Notes under the pieces: generated by a model | The model's database searches: none | What the model saw: the letters and a program-made list of their open reading frames with translations, nothing else | Told to the model about the DNA's origin: nothing | Position numbers and translations under genes: made by a program | In this document: positions 1 through 9,101 of the stretch, in pieces | How the letters are laid out: the number at the start of each line of letters is the position of its first letter | Numbering within the stretch: position 1 is the stretch's first letter | Source: Hypericibacter terrae | GTDB lineage: Bacteria > Pseudomonadota > Alphaproteobacteria > Dongiales > Dongiaceae | Reading direction: 5' to 3' | Length of the DNA: 64,000 bases | Assembly: GCF_008728855.1 (NCBI RefSeq) | Contig: NZ_CP042906.1 | Location: 4,763,570 to 4,827,569 of the forward strand

Positions 1-399
1 CTGCGCCCGCGCATCGTCGGCCTCGAGCGGCGCTTCGAGCCCCAGCGAGGCGACCGGTGCAACCCGGCGAAGCCGTTCCCGCAGAATATTGCCAAGCGGG
101 CTCAGCCCCGATGTGGTGACCCAGACGGGCTCGTCCTGGCGACTGGCATAGAAAGCCTCGAGCGAAGCCATCTCCCCCAACCCGAGAGCGGACAGCGATC
201 TCGCCTTGTCCGCCAACAATTGGCGAAGTGCTTCGTTCAACGCCTGGGCTTCGGCCGAGGGAGCGGCTTGCGCCAGGAAGCTCCGCGCGCCAGGCTCGGA
301 AGCACGGGCGGCGCCGGGCATCGGCCCCACGACGAGGAACGCCGCCAGCAGGACCCATCCACAGAGTCGACCGAAGCGTGGCGCGCGGGACAATGGCAT
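1..399 (-). CDS. L,D-transpeptidase-like protein, N-terminal part (cut by window edge)
   Basis: The minus strand reads openly from an ATG at 399 to the window edge, giving 133 codons with no stop, so the C-terminal part lies outside. Residues about 10-33 form a hydrophobic secretion signal ending near AAR-A. The mature part contains a segment of the type FYASRQDEPVWV followed by GLSPLGNILRERL. That resembles the scaffold region that precedes the catalytic YkuD domain in YcbB-type murein L,D-transpeptidases, which crosslink peptidoglycan in the periplasm. The catalytic Cys/His region is not visible, so the family call rests on the N-terminal pattern only. It lies 75 bp downstream of the malic enzyme gene on the same strand; no functional link is evident. 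Confidence 0.6.
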   Translation of the reverse strand, partial: MPLSRAPRFGRLCGWVLLAAFLVVGPMPGAARASEPGARSFLAQAAPSAEAQALNEALRQLLADKARSLSALGLGEMASLEAFYASRQDEPVWVTTSGLSPLGNILRERLRRVAPVASLGLEAPLEADDARAQ

Positions 400-474
400 A
401 AGGCCGGGACAGTCGGCCTGTCGGAGGGTTCGGGCAAGCCGGCATATTGCCGCGACCGGGCCCGAACGCGCCGA

Positions 475-1806
475 TTACGGAGCGGCAGCCCCCGGAGGGT
501 GCGCGGGCAGCGAGCGCTGCCGCTCCTGCACGAGCCGGCGCAGATGCGCGGTCTTAGCGGCAACCGCGCCGACGCCGGGATCGACCCGCGCGAGTCCCTG
601 CTTCACGGCTTCGCGCGCCACGGCTTCCGCCACGTTCGGATAGAGCGTGGCGGAGAGCGGGCTCGGCAAGATCAGGTCGGGCGCCAGCTCCGCATCCGGC
701 ACCTCGGCGGCAATGGCGCGCGAGGCCGCGAGGCACATCTCGCGGCTGACGCGCCGGGTCTTGGTATCGAGCGCGGCGCGCATCAGGGCCGGGAAGGCCA
801 GCACATTGTTGCAGTGATTGGGGAAATCGAAACGGCCGCTGGCGACGATGGCGGCGCCGGCTGCGAGCGCCGCGTCCGGGCGGATCTCGGGTTCCGGATT
901 GGCCAGCCCGAACACGATGGGTCCGCGCGCCATCGAGCGCACCATCTCGGGCGTCACCTGATTTGCGACCGAGACGCCGATGAAGACATCGGCGCCGCGC
1001 ATGGCGGTGGCGAGATCGCCCTGGAGACGGTCGCGGTTGGTGGTCTCGGCCATGCGCCGCCAATGTTCGTGCGGATAGTCGCCGCCGCGATAGATGATCC
1101 CGGCCTTGTCATGAGCCGTGATCTCGCCCACGCCCAGCGCCTGGAGCATATCGATGGTGGCGGTGCCGGCGGCGCCGATGCCGTTCACCACCACGCGGAT
1201 ATCGCCGGCCGCGCGGCCCGTCACCTTCAGCGCATTGATGAGGCCCGCGGCGATCACGGTTGCGGTGCCGTATTGGTCGTCATGCATCGCCGGAATGGCG
1301 ACGCGCTGCTCGAGCTGGCGCACCACCTCGAAACAGGCGGGCGCCGCCACATCCTCGATGTTGTAGCCGCCGAAGCCGGGCTCCAGCGCCTCGAGGATGT
1401 CGATCAGATGTGCTGCGTCGCGCGCCTGGATACAGAGCGGGAAACAGTCGATCCCCGCCAGCAGCTTGAACATGGTCGCCTTGCCCTCCATCACCGGCAG
1501 CGCGGCGCGGGGGCCGGCATTGCCGAACCCCAGCACCGCCGTGCCGTCGGTGACGATGGCGACCAGATTATCCTTGGCGGTCAGCTCCGACAGCGCCTCG
1601 GGCCGCGCCTGCACCTCGCGCACGGCGTGGCCGACGCCCGGCGTATAGGCGACGGCCATGTCCTGCAGCGAATGGACCGCGACCTTGGGCAGGATCTCGA
1701 TCTTGCCATGGCCGTAATAGACGTCGCGCCCGAAGGCGAGCGCGGCTTCCTTGGTGACGGGTGGGCTGGCCATGGTGGGTGTTGAGCTCCTGCTATCCGC
1801 GGTCAT
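475..1806 (-). CDS. malic enzyme (NAD(P)-dependent, oxaloacetate-decarboxylating), short form
   Basis: Predicted to convert malate to pyruvate and CO2 in the cytoplasm with reduction of NAD(P). At 443 residues it matches the short bacterial malic enzymes without the phosphotransacetylase-like extension. Visible family marks are the catalytic Tyr in AYTPGVG (about residue 54), Lys in MEGKATMFK (about 109), the metal-binding pair in NIEDVAAPACFE (about 151-152), HDDQYGTA (about 175) and a dinucleotide-binding NGIGAAG (about 208-214). The start is uncertain: ATG at 1773 has an AGGAG sequence 13 bases upstream, whereas ATG at 1806 has none. The gene stands alone; its upstream region contains the inverted-repeat element at 1845-2137. 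Cofactor preference cannot be read from the sequence. Confidence 0.93.
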   Translation of the reverse strand: MTADSRSSTPTMASPPVTKEAALAFGRDVYYGHGKIEILPKVAVHSLQDMAVAYTPGVGHAVREVQARPEALSELTAKDNLVAIVTDGTAVLGFGNAGPRAALPVMEGKATMFKLLAGIDCFPLCIQARDAAHLIDILEALEPGFGGYNIEDVAAPACFEVVRQLEQRVAIPAMHDDQYGTATVIAAGLINALKVTGRAAGDIRVVVNGIGAAGTATIDMLQALGVGEITAHDKAGIIYRGGDYPHEHWRRMAETTNRDRLQGDLATAMRGADVFIGVSVANQVTPEMVRSMARGPIVFGLANPEPEIRPDAALAAGAAIVASGRFDFPNHCNNVLAFPALMRAALDTKTRRVSREMCLAASRAIAAEVPDAELAPDLILPSPLSATLYPNVAEAVAREAVKQGLARVDPGVGAVAAKTAHLRRLVQERQRSLPAHPPGAAAP

Positions 1807-1844
1807 CGATCAGCGAGACGCGAGGTTGATGAGCATCGCGCGTC

Positions 1845-1876
1845 ACCCCTCCCCCTACCCCCTCCCGCAAGGGGAG
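1845..1876 (+). repeat. left arm of a perfect 32-bp inverted repeat
   Basis: This C-rich arm is the exact reverse complement of 2106-2137. Within it and just beyond, CCCCCTCCC (1858-1866) can pair with GGGAGGGGG (1872-1880) around a five-base loop. It resembles palindromic C/G-rich intergenic elements scattered in many alphaproteobacterial genomes. It lies between the malic enzyme start and the end of the HD-like gene. Confidence 0.85.
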
Positions 1877-1962
1877 GGGGCGGGTTCACTTTTGACATCA
1901 CGCCCCGCTTCTCCCTGACACACCCAGTGAAGGGACAGGAAAAATCCAAGCCCCCTCCCCTT

Positions 1963-1980
1963 GCAGGAGTGTCCGGGGAA
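1963..1980 (+). repeat. left arm of a nested 18-bp inverted repeat
   Basis: The 18 bases match the reverse complement of 2089-2106 with one mismatch, including a perfect TGTCCGGGGAA core. The arm lies inside the larger 32-bp inverted repeat, so the interval is a nested palindromic unit with a central segment of about 108 bp (1981-2088). Confidence 0.8.
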
Positions 1981-2088
1981 AGTTTTCATGAATCGTATCA
2001 AAGTGTTGGCGCATATGGATTAGACGTGATCCGTGGGCGTGCGAGACTTAGAACAATAAAAATGAGTCGTTTGAATCCCTTGAGTCCG

Positions 2089-2106
2089 TTCCCCGGACAG
2101 TCCTGC
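2089..2106 (-). repeat. right arm of the nested 18-bp inverted repeat
   Basis: Reverse-complement partner of 1963-1980 with one mismatch. It directly abuts the right 32-bp arm. No reading frame in the enclosed segment resembles a transposase, so any mobility would have to be non-autonomous. Confidence 0.8.
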
Positions 2107-2137
2107 TCCCCTTGCGGGAGGGGGTAGGGGGAGGGGT
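2106..2137 (-). repeat. right arm of the perfect 32-bp inverted repeat
   Basis: Exact reverse complement of 1845-1876. It starts about 41 bp downstream of the stop codon of the HD-like gene, so it could also act as a transcript 3' end structure for the operon reading leftward. The rest of 1807-2178 holds no supportable gene. Confidence 0.85.
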
Positions 2138-2178
2138 AGGCCCACTCGCGATCCGGCAGCCCATCGGCGATTCCAACC

Positions 2179-3381
2179 TCACCGCTTCGACACCAGCCGC
2201 TTCACCACCTTGCGGGCGGCGGGCTCGCCCTCGCGGACCCACACCTCGTAGAGCGGGATCTGGCCCAGCTGCGACCAGATGTAGTTCTTGAACTGATTGA
2301 AGGGACGTCCGCCGAGATCGCGCGACGAGAGGCCGTACTCTTCCTCGGCGATCTGCTTGAGCATCGGGTAGGTATAGAGATGAGCGGCCCCCATGGTGTA
2401 GGGCCAGTTCATGTCGGCCAGATGCGTGACCCACTGCTCGCCCGTCACCGGCGGCAGCACGAGATCCTTGCCCTTCTTCTCCAAGAGGCCGTATTCGACC
2501 GGGTCGACCTGCGCCATGACCGCGGCCGCCTTGATGAAATGGGCGACGCGCTCGAGCCCGACCCAGTTGCAGATCACCTTCTTGCCGTCCATCGAGGCGC
2601 CCAGCGCCGAGAGCTGGTGGGCGGCGGCCATGGCCAGCACGATGCGCGAATCGAAACGGCGGTGCATCAGCTCGGCCGTCACATAGATGCAGTGCGCATG
2701 CCAGGTATCGTCATAGACGGTGCGCGGCTCCTCCAGCCAGGAACCGTCCTTGAGCCACTGATAGAGCCAGACCTTCGGATATTCATGGACGCAGAGGGCC
2801 GCCGCCGGCAGGTCGCGGTTGAGGGGCAGCCCCAGCGCCTGGCGATAGTGATGGGTGTAGGAGTCCGCCATGCGGATGTTGTAGGCGACGGTCATGGCGA
2901 GCCCGCCCGGATGGGCGTTGTAGAAGTCGTTATGGCTCGAGGGCGCCGTCAGATAGGTCTGCGGCGTCATATGGCCTTGCGGGAAGACCTCGTCGGCATG
3001 ATCTTCCTTGTTGAAGAATCCGAGCCGGACCATCTCCTTGAACAGCTTCTTGCGGTCGTCGTCGCTGGGATACATCTCGAGGAAGGTGACCTTGGGTGCG
3101 GCGACGCATTCGGTCATGAGCCGGCGATAGCCGACATCCTCGAGGCTGCCCGCCAAGGCGAGGAGCTCGTTATAGGCGCTGGTCACCGGCCGCGAGGCCT
3201 TGGCCATCTCCTCGGGCGTCATGGCGATGACGGCCTCGAGGCTGCGGGACGGCGACAGATCGAGATCCTTCGAGAAGGCGCCGTAGTCGAATTTCCCCGG
3301 CAGCTTGTTGGCCGGGCCGCCGCGCACCACCGGTGCGTGAGCATGACCGTGCCCGTGCTTATGTGAGTGACCCTTCGCCAT
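2179..3381 (-). CDS. HD-domain-like protein with His-rich N-terminus, function unknown
   Basis: The 400-residue protein begins with a histidine-rich segment (residues 5-15, repeated HG/HA units) that could bind metal. Residues 150-160 read SSHNDFYNAHPGG-type, a pattern seen around the first metal ligands of HD-type phosphohydrolases. The second motif, where HD proteins carry His-Asp, reads ALCVHEYPK (about 197-203) with Glu in place of Asp. A third His-containing helix (DTWHAHC) follows near 228. It is therefore either an HD hydrolase with an altered metal site or a non-catalytic relative. It is the last gene of the CUT1 transporter operon, 44 bp after the second ATPase, which hints at a role with the imported compound. 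I do not recognise a characterised orthologue. Confidence 0.6.
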   Translation of the reverse strand: MAKGHSHKHGHGHAHAPVVRGGPANKLPGKFDYGAFSKDLDLSPSRSLEAVIAMTPEEMAKASRPVTSAYNELLALAGSLEDVGYRRLMTECVAAPKVTFLEMYPSDDDRKKLFKEMVRLGFFNKEDHADEVFPQGHMTPQTYLTAPSSHNDFYNAHPGGLAMTVAYNIRMADSYTHHYRQALGLPLNRDLPAAALCVHEYPKVWLYQWLKDGSWLEEPRTVYDDTWHAHCIYVTAELMHRRFDSRIVLAMAAAHQLSALGASMDGKKVICNWVGLERVAHFIKAAAVMAQVDPVEYGLLEKKGKDLVLPPVTGEQWVTHLADMNWPYTMGAAHLYTYPMLKQIAEEEYGLSSRDLGGRPFNQFKNYIWSQLGQIPLYEVWVREGEPAARKVVKRLVSKR

Positions 3382-3425
3382 GATGGCCTCCCTGTTGCCT
3401 GTCTTTGTCCCTGGCCTTCCCTGCT

Positions 3426-4507
<1,082 letters not shown>

Positions 4508-4511
<4 letters not shown>

Positions 4512-5605
4512 GCCGCGGCCTCGAGGGGCTCGAGCGGCAGGACGATGTCGGTCCCGGCGTCGATCAGCAGCGCCCGCGTGAGATCGAACCGAAGCGCGAC
4601 GCGGTCGCCCTCGCGCACGGCGCCGGTCGGCGTCACCGCCTGCAGCAGCTGCCCGCCATAGTCGATATGCAGCACTTCCTCCGCGCCCAGGGTTTCCAGG
4701 AAGCGCACCGGGAACGAGCCCGCCCCGGCGTCGGCGGCGGGGGCGATCCGGATGTCATGCGGCCGGAGTCCCAGCCAATGCCGGCCGGCGGTCGCCCGGC
4801 CCCGACCCAGAACCAGGTTGCGATGACCGGCGGTGGTCACGGCCACCTGGTCGCCGTTCGTCTGCACCTCGCAAGGGATGAGATTGATGGGCGGGTCGCC
4901 GATGAACTCCGCGACGAAGCGGTTGCGCGGCCGGCGATAGATCTCCTCGGGACTCCCGATCTGCTGCAGCTCGCCCATGCTCATGACGGCGATCCGGTCA
5001 GACATGCTCATGGCCTCAACCTGGTCGTGCGTCACATAGAGGATGGTCTGGCGCAGCTGCTTCTGGATCAGCTTCATCTCGCCGCGCAGGCTGGCTCTGA
5101 GCGACGCATCGAGATTGGACATGGGCTCGTCGAGCAGGACCAGCTGCGGCTCGGTCACCAGCACGCGGCCGATCGCGACCCGCTGCATCTCGCTCATATT
5201 GAGCCGGTCTCCGCGCCGGTCGAGCAGGCCGGTCAGGTCGAGCCGCTCGGCCATGGCCTTCACGGCCTTGGCGCGCACTGCCGACGGCACGCCCTTGGCC
5301 TCGAGTCCGAAGGCGAGGTTGGAGCGCACCGAGAGCTTGCTGAAGACGGCATAGTCCTGGAACACCAGCCCGATGCGCCGGCGTTGCGGCGGCAGGGCCT
5401 CGACCGACTGCCCGTCCACCAGGATCGAGCCTGCGGTCGGCGTCTCGAACCCGGCCACCATGGCCAAGGTCGTGGATTTGCCGCAGCCCGAGGGGCCCAG
5501 CAGCGAGACGAACTCGCCCTGATCGAGCGAGAGCGACAGGCGCTTCACCGCCTCGACCTCGTCGAAGCGTTTCTCGAGATCGCGCAGTTCGAGCTTGGGC
5601 GTCAT
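4508..5605 (-). CDS. ABC importer ATPase A, CUT1 type, with degenerate signature motif
   Basis: Second ATPase of the operon, 365 residues, MalK-like. Walker A GPSGCGKST (37-45), Q-loop Q83, Walker B LVLLDEP (155-161) and the H-loop YVTHDQVEAMS are canonical. The ABC signature, normally LSGGQQQR, reads LNMSEMQR (135-142), losing both glycines that contact ATP across the dimer. In a heterodimer with ATPase B this would leave one normal and one degenerate nucleotide site. The C-terminal third looks like a TOBE domain. It starts 15 bp after the permease gene and overlaps the next ATPase by four bases. Substrate unknown; carbohydrate or polyol is expected from the family. Confidence 0.93.
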
Positions 5606-5620
5606 GGCCGCGTCCCTGCC

Positions 5621-6526
5621 CTACCGCTTCACGGCGCCGAAGGAGAGGCCGCGCACCAGGTGATTCTGGATCAGATAGCCGAACAGAATCACCGGCAGGG
5701 TCGAGATCGTGCCCATCGCCGCCTGCACGCCATAAAGCTTGCCCGAGCTGGCCGAGACATAATTCGCCACCTGGACGGTGACGGTCATGATCTGCCCCTG
5801 CGTCAGGGTCAGGGCGAACAGGAACTCCGACCAGTTGAGGATGAAGACGAAGAGCGCCGTCGCCATGATCCCACCCTTGACCAGCGGCAGGGTCACGGTG
5901 AGGAAGGCACGCAGCGGTCCCATGCCATAAAGCATGGCGGCGCCCTCGATCTCGACCGGCACCTCGTCGATGAAGCTGCGAATCATCCAGATCGAGAACG
6001 GCAGCGTGAAGGCCGTATAGGCGATGATCAGCCCCGGGAAGGTGTCGGAGAGGCGCAGGAACGAGAACACCACCACCATCGGGACCACCACCGCGATCGG
6101 GGGGAACATGCGGATGGTCAGGAACTGGAAGGGATAGTTGTCGCCGCCGGTGCGGTAGCGCGAGATCGAATAGGCCGCGAGCGTGCCGAACAGCACGGAG
6201 AGGATCGTGGCCGAGATCGAGATGATCGCGGAATCGCCGAAGGCCTTCCAGGCGCTGGTCGAGACCTTGTAGTCGAGCGAACCGGATTCGGTGGCGGCGA
6301 AGGCGCGCGCCGCGTCGGGCGCGAAGACGATGCGGTAGTTCTGCAGGGTCGGATTGTCCGAGACCCAGACCGGCGGATAGGCGGCCCATTCCTCCTGCGG
6401 CTTGAAGGAGGTCGAGACCAGCCAGAAGATCGGGAAGAAGCTGATCAGCATGGCCAGCGCCACGGCGGTACGGCGCAGCAGTCTGGGTCCTGCGGGAGTT
6501 TTCCCCGCCATCTTTGCCTTAGCCAT
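5621..6526 (-). CDS. carbohydrate ABC importer permease, MalG type
   Basis: Inner-membrane subunit of 301 residues with about six predicted membrane segments. The first spans residues about 18-36, followed by a periplasmic loop containing a WVSDNPTLQNY-type segment typical of the second CUT1 permease. The cytoplasmic EAA loop appears as EIEGAAMLYGMGPLRAFLTV near 195-215, where the ATPase docks. The C-terminus ends LVRGLSFGAVKR, matching the common GLTAGAVKG ending of MalG-type permeases. Its start overlaps the end of the first permease gene by eight bases. Confidence 0.93.
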   Translation of the reverse strand: MAKAKMAGKTPAGPRLLRRTAVALAMLISFFPIFWLVSTSFKPQEEWAAYPPVWVSDNPTLQNYRIVFAPDAARAFAATESGSLDYKVSTSAWKAFGDSAIISISATILSVLFGTLAAYSISRYRTGGDNYPFQFLTIRMFPPIAVVVPMVVVFSFLRLSDTFPGLIIAYTAFTLPFSIWMIRSFIDEVPVEIEGAAMLYGMGPLRAFLTVTLPLVKGGIMATALFVFILNWSEFLFALTLTQGQIMTVTVQVANYVSASSGKLYGVQAAMGTISTLPVILFGYLIQNHLVRGLSFGAVKR

Positions 6527-7445
6527 GATGACGCTTCAGGGGTTTGGCCAGCGCCAGGCAGAGCGAGATCACCAGCACGAGAACGATCAGGCCCGCCGCT
6601 GCGATATAGCCGATGCGGAAGAAGACGAAGGCACCATTATACATATACATCGAGATGGTCTCGGTCGACGAACCCGGGCCACCGCGTGTCAGGATGTAGA
6701 CGGCGTCGAAGATCTTGAAGGTCTCGATGCTGCGGATCAGCAACGCCACCAGGATCACGGGCATCAGCAGCGGCAGCATGATGCGGAAGAAGATCCGCAC
6801 CGGCGAGGCGCCCAGGGCGAGCGCCGCACGCACCTGGTTCTGCAGCAGGTTCATGAGACCGGTCAGCAGCAGCAGGAACATGAGCGGCGTCCATTGCCAG
6901 ACCTCGCAGGCGATGATCGGCGCCAGCGCCCAGTCGGGATCGGACAGCCAGGAGAACTGGAAATCGGTGCCGGCCACGAGTCCGATCAGATGGTTTATCG
7001 GCCCGCGATCGTTGAACAGCATGAAGAAGGCGTTGGCCGCGTCCACCGGCACGATCATCATCGGCAGAATCAGGATGCTGACCGCGAGCTTGCGCCAGGG
7101 CCATTCGTCGAGGAACAGCAGCGCCAGCCCCAGCGCGATGACGAGCTCGAAGCCGATGGCGACGACGACGACGAGGGCCGTGCGCCAGAGCGAGCTGATG
7201 AAGCGGCTGTCGAACCAGAGGTCGTTGAAGTTCCAGAACCAGTAGAACTCGGCCTCGTACCAGGGCGTGCCGTTGGTCGGCTGCCAGTCGGTCAGGCTGA
7301 GCCAGATGGCGATCAGGGTCGGCGCCAGCACCACGGCGAGCATGGTGAGCTGCGCCGGCAGCACGAGCGCGACGTTGAAGGGAATCAACGTTCGCGTCCG
7401 ACGCACCGGCGACGTCGTCGCGGGATCAGCGGTCTCGGAGGTCAT
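6519..7445 (-). CDS. carbohydrate ABC importer permease, MalF/UgpA type
   Basis: Inner-membrane subunit of 308 residues, first permease of the operon. The hydrophobic first helix lies at about 22-48, followed by a loop with LSLTDWQP, a common CUT1 pattern. The EAA loop reads VRAALALGASPVRIFFRI near 230, the contact site for the ATPase pair. Multiple hydrophobic segments fill the rest. The gene follows the binding-protein gene after a 70-bp gap that contains a stem-loop (7467-7498) and overlaps the second permease, so the transport genes form one transcription unit. Confidence 0.93.
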   Translation of the reverse strand: MTSETADPATTSPVRRTRTLIPFNVALVLPAQLTMLAVVLAPTLIAIWLSLTDWQPTNGTPWYEAEFYWFWNFNDLWFDSRFISSLWRTALVVVVAIGFELVIALGLALLFLDEWPWRKLAVSILILPMMIVPVDAANAFFMLFNDRGPINHLIGLVAGTDFQFSWLSDPDWALAPIIACEVWQWTPLMFLLLLTGLMNLLQNQVRAALALGASPVRIFFRIMLPLLMPVILVALLIRSIETFKIFDAVYILTRGGPGSSTETISMYMYNGAFVFFRIGYIAAAGLIVLVLVISLCLALAKPLKRHHG

Positions 7446-7466
7446 GGCCCGGTCAGTCTAGGGTGG

Positions 7467-7498
7467 TCCGGCGGACAGGAACACCCCTGCCCGCCGGA
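7467..7498 (-). terminator. intercistronic stem-loop after the CUT1 binding-protein gene
   Basis: TCCGGCGG (7467-7474) pairs with CCGCCGGA (7491-7498), and CAGG (7476-7479) pairs with CCTG (7486-7489), leaving a short loop. It sits between the binding-protein stop and the first permease start and has no U-run on the transcript. That fits an mRNA-stabilising or attenuating structure rather than a full terminator. Confidence 0.6.
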
Positions 7499-7515
7499 AC
7501 CATGGGCTCGATCGA

Positions 7516-9000
7516 TCAGGTCAGCTCGCCGCGGATGTCGCGGGGATAGAGGCCCTTGAGGAAGCGCCACTGCTCCTGCTGGCCGGCCTTGCCGGCGCGC
7601 CGGGTGATGCGGTTCCAGGTGTTGGCGACGTCGTCGAGGGCCGCCTTGGGCTTCTGCTTGCCGACATCGACGTCCTGGATCGCGACCCGGAGGGCGTCGA
7701 AATACTCGCCCTGCCCCTTGAGATAGAGGTCGGGGATGCTGTCGCGCATGCTGGCCTCATGCACCGTCAGGAACTCCTCCGAGTAGGATTTGATGATCTC
7801 CGGATCGCTGTACTGCGAGGCCCGGAAGGGATCGAAATAGCCGTCCGGATCGCGCACCGCGACGATCGATTCGACCGGGCTGGTGGCGAAGAGGGTGAAG
7901 AGATAGGCGATTTCCGGCTCCTTCGACACGCTGGAGACGACATAGTTCCAACCCCAGTTGAAATAGGGGGTCTTCAGGAGCTTGCCCTTGACGTTGCCGC
8001 CGGGGGTGAAGCCGAAGGCGAGCTTGCCCTTGACGCTGGATTTGTCGCTGTTGAGGTATTTCTGCGTGCCGCCCCAGCCGATATTGGCGAAGCTGTCGCC
8101 CTTGCCATAGGCCTCGAAATTCTCGAACAGGCCGTTGGTGCGGGCCCCCGGATAGAGATATTGCGACGCCGCGACCAGCTCCTCGAGCGCCTTCACGCCG
8201 GCGTCGTTGTTGATCTGCGGGTTCATGTTGTCGTCGAGCGGATAGAAGCCCTTGGCGTGGAAGCGCACCCACCATTCCCAGGCGATGAAATACTGGGTCC
8301 GGAACAGGGCGCCGCCATACTGGCCCTTGTCGGGACGGTGGAAATGCTTCAGCTGCGCGTCGAGCTCTTCCCAGGTGTCGGGCACCTTGAGCGCGTAGCC
8401 GTTGGCGTCGGCGAAGGCCTTCTGCTCCTCCGGATTCTCCAGCCAATCCTTGAGATAGAACATCAGATAGGTGTCGCCGTCGGTCTGGTAGCCGTAGAAG
8501 CTGCCCTTGTAGAAATCGCCGATCGAATAGAGCGCGTCGGCCTGGAAGCCGTCGGGCTGGTACTTGGCGGCGTATTTGTCGAGGTTGGTCAGGATGCCGG
8601 ATTCGACCAGGTCGGGAAGGCCGAAGGTCGCCGGCAGCGCCAGATCGAAGGCGCCGGTCTTGGCCACCGCCTCCAGCAGCATCTTCTGATTGATCTCGCC
8701 CAGCGGCACTTCGATGTACTCGACCTTGATGCCGGTCTTGGCCGTCCAGACTTCCGCGACCGGCTTGACGTTGCCGAGCGAGCCCGAGGGCTCGAGGATC
8801 TTGAGCGTGATGTCACGGCCGGCCGCGAGCTTCTTGGCCGCCGCCGCCGCGTCGGTATCGACCGAGGCGAGCGGCAGGCCCGCGTTCGCGGACCGGGGCC
8901 GCATCACATAGCTCGGCAGCAGAGCCGAGCCGGCGACCGCCGCCGCTCCCTGCAGGAAACGCCGCCGGGTGGATGACAGTTGATTCAGATTCTTAAACAT
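7516..9000 (-). CDS. extracellular solute-binding protein, CUT1 family, Tat-exported
   Basis: Periplasmic receptor of the CUT1 importer, 494 residues. The N-terminus has a twin-arginine signal (STRRRFLQGAAAVAGSALL, about 10-28), so it is probably exported folded. The mature part has the look of family-1 binding proteins: an N-terminal lobe with ITLKILEPSG and IKVEYIEVPLGE, a YGYQTDGDTYLMFY segment, and a long aromatic C-terminal lobe. Start ATG at 9000 has GGGAG six bases upstream. It heads the run SBP-permease-permease-ATPase-ATPase-HD-like protein. It is shorter than the roughly 570-residue rhizobial glycerol receptor GlpV, so glycerol is only one possible ligand. Confidence 0.92.
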   Translation of the reverse strand: MFKNLNQLSSTRRRFLQGAAAVAGSALLPSYVMRPRSANAGLPLASVDTDAAAAAKKLAAGRDITLKILEPSGSLGNVKPVAEVWTAKTGIKVEYIEVPLGEINQKMLLEAVAKTGAFDLALPATFGLPDLVESGILTNLDKYAAKYQPDGFQADALYSIGDFYKGSFYGYQTDGDTYLMFYLKDWLENPEEQKAFADANGYALKVPDTWEELDAQLKHFHRPDKGQYGGALFRTQYFIAWEWWVRFHAKGFYPLDDNMNPQINNDAGVKALEELVAASQYLYPGARTNGLFENFEAYGKGDSFANIGWGGTQKYLNSDKSSVKGKLAFGFTPGGNVKGKLLKTPYFNWGWNYVVSSVSKEPEIAYLFTLFATSPVESIVAVRDPDGYFDPFRASQYSDPEIIKSYSEEFLTVHEASMRDSIPDLYLKGQGEYFDALRVAIQDVDVGKQKPKAALDDVANTWNRITRRAGKAGQQEQWRFLKGLYPRDIRGELT

Positions 9001-9101
9001 GTTGCTCCCTCACTTGTTCCGCTGTCCCTGTGCTTTGCGTTGTCTGATCTTCTTGGTCAGGCGTTCTTCTTGCGCATATCGAAGGCCATTTTCTTGTTCT
9101 G

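Noticed and set aside
220-1785. 521-codon plus-strand frame opposite the malic enzyme
   Set aside because: Shadow of the malic enzyme; no family motif and His/Arg/Gly-rich composition.
1981-2088. A transposase gene within the nested inverted repeat
   Set aside because: The enclosed segment is far too short and no frame resembles a transposase.
9057-9089. Ten-residue frame upstream of the CUT1 binding-protein gene, considered as a leader peptide
   Set aside because: No ribosome site, no run of regulatory codons and no following attenuator hairpin, so chance is the simplest reading.
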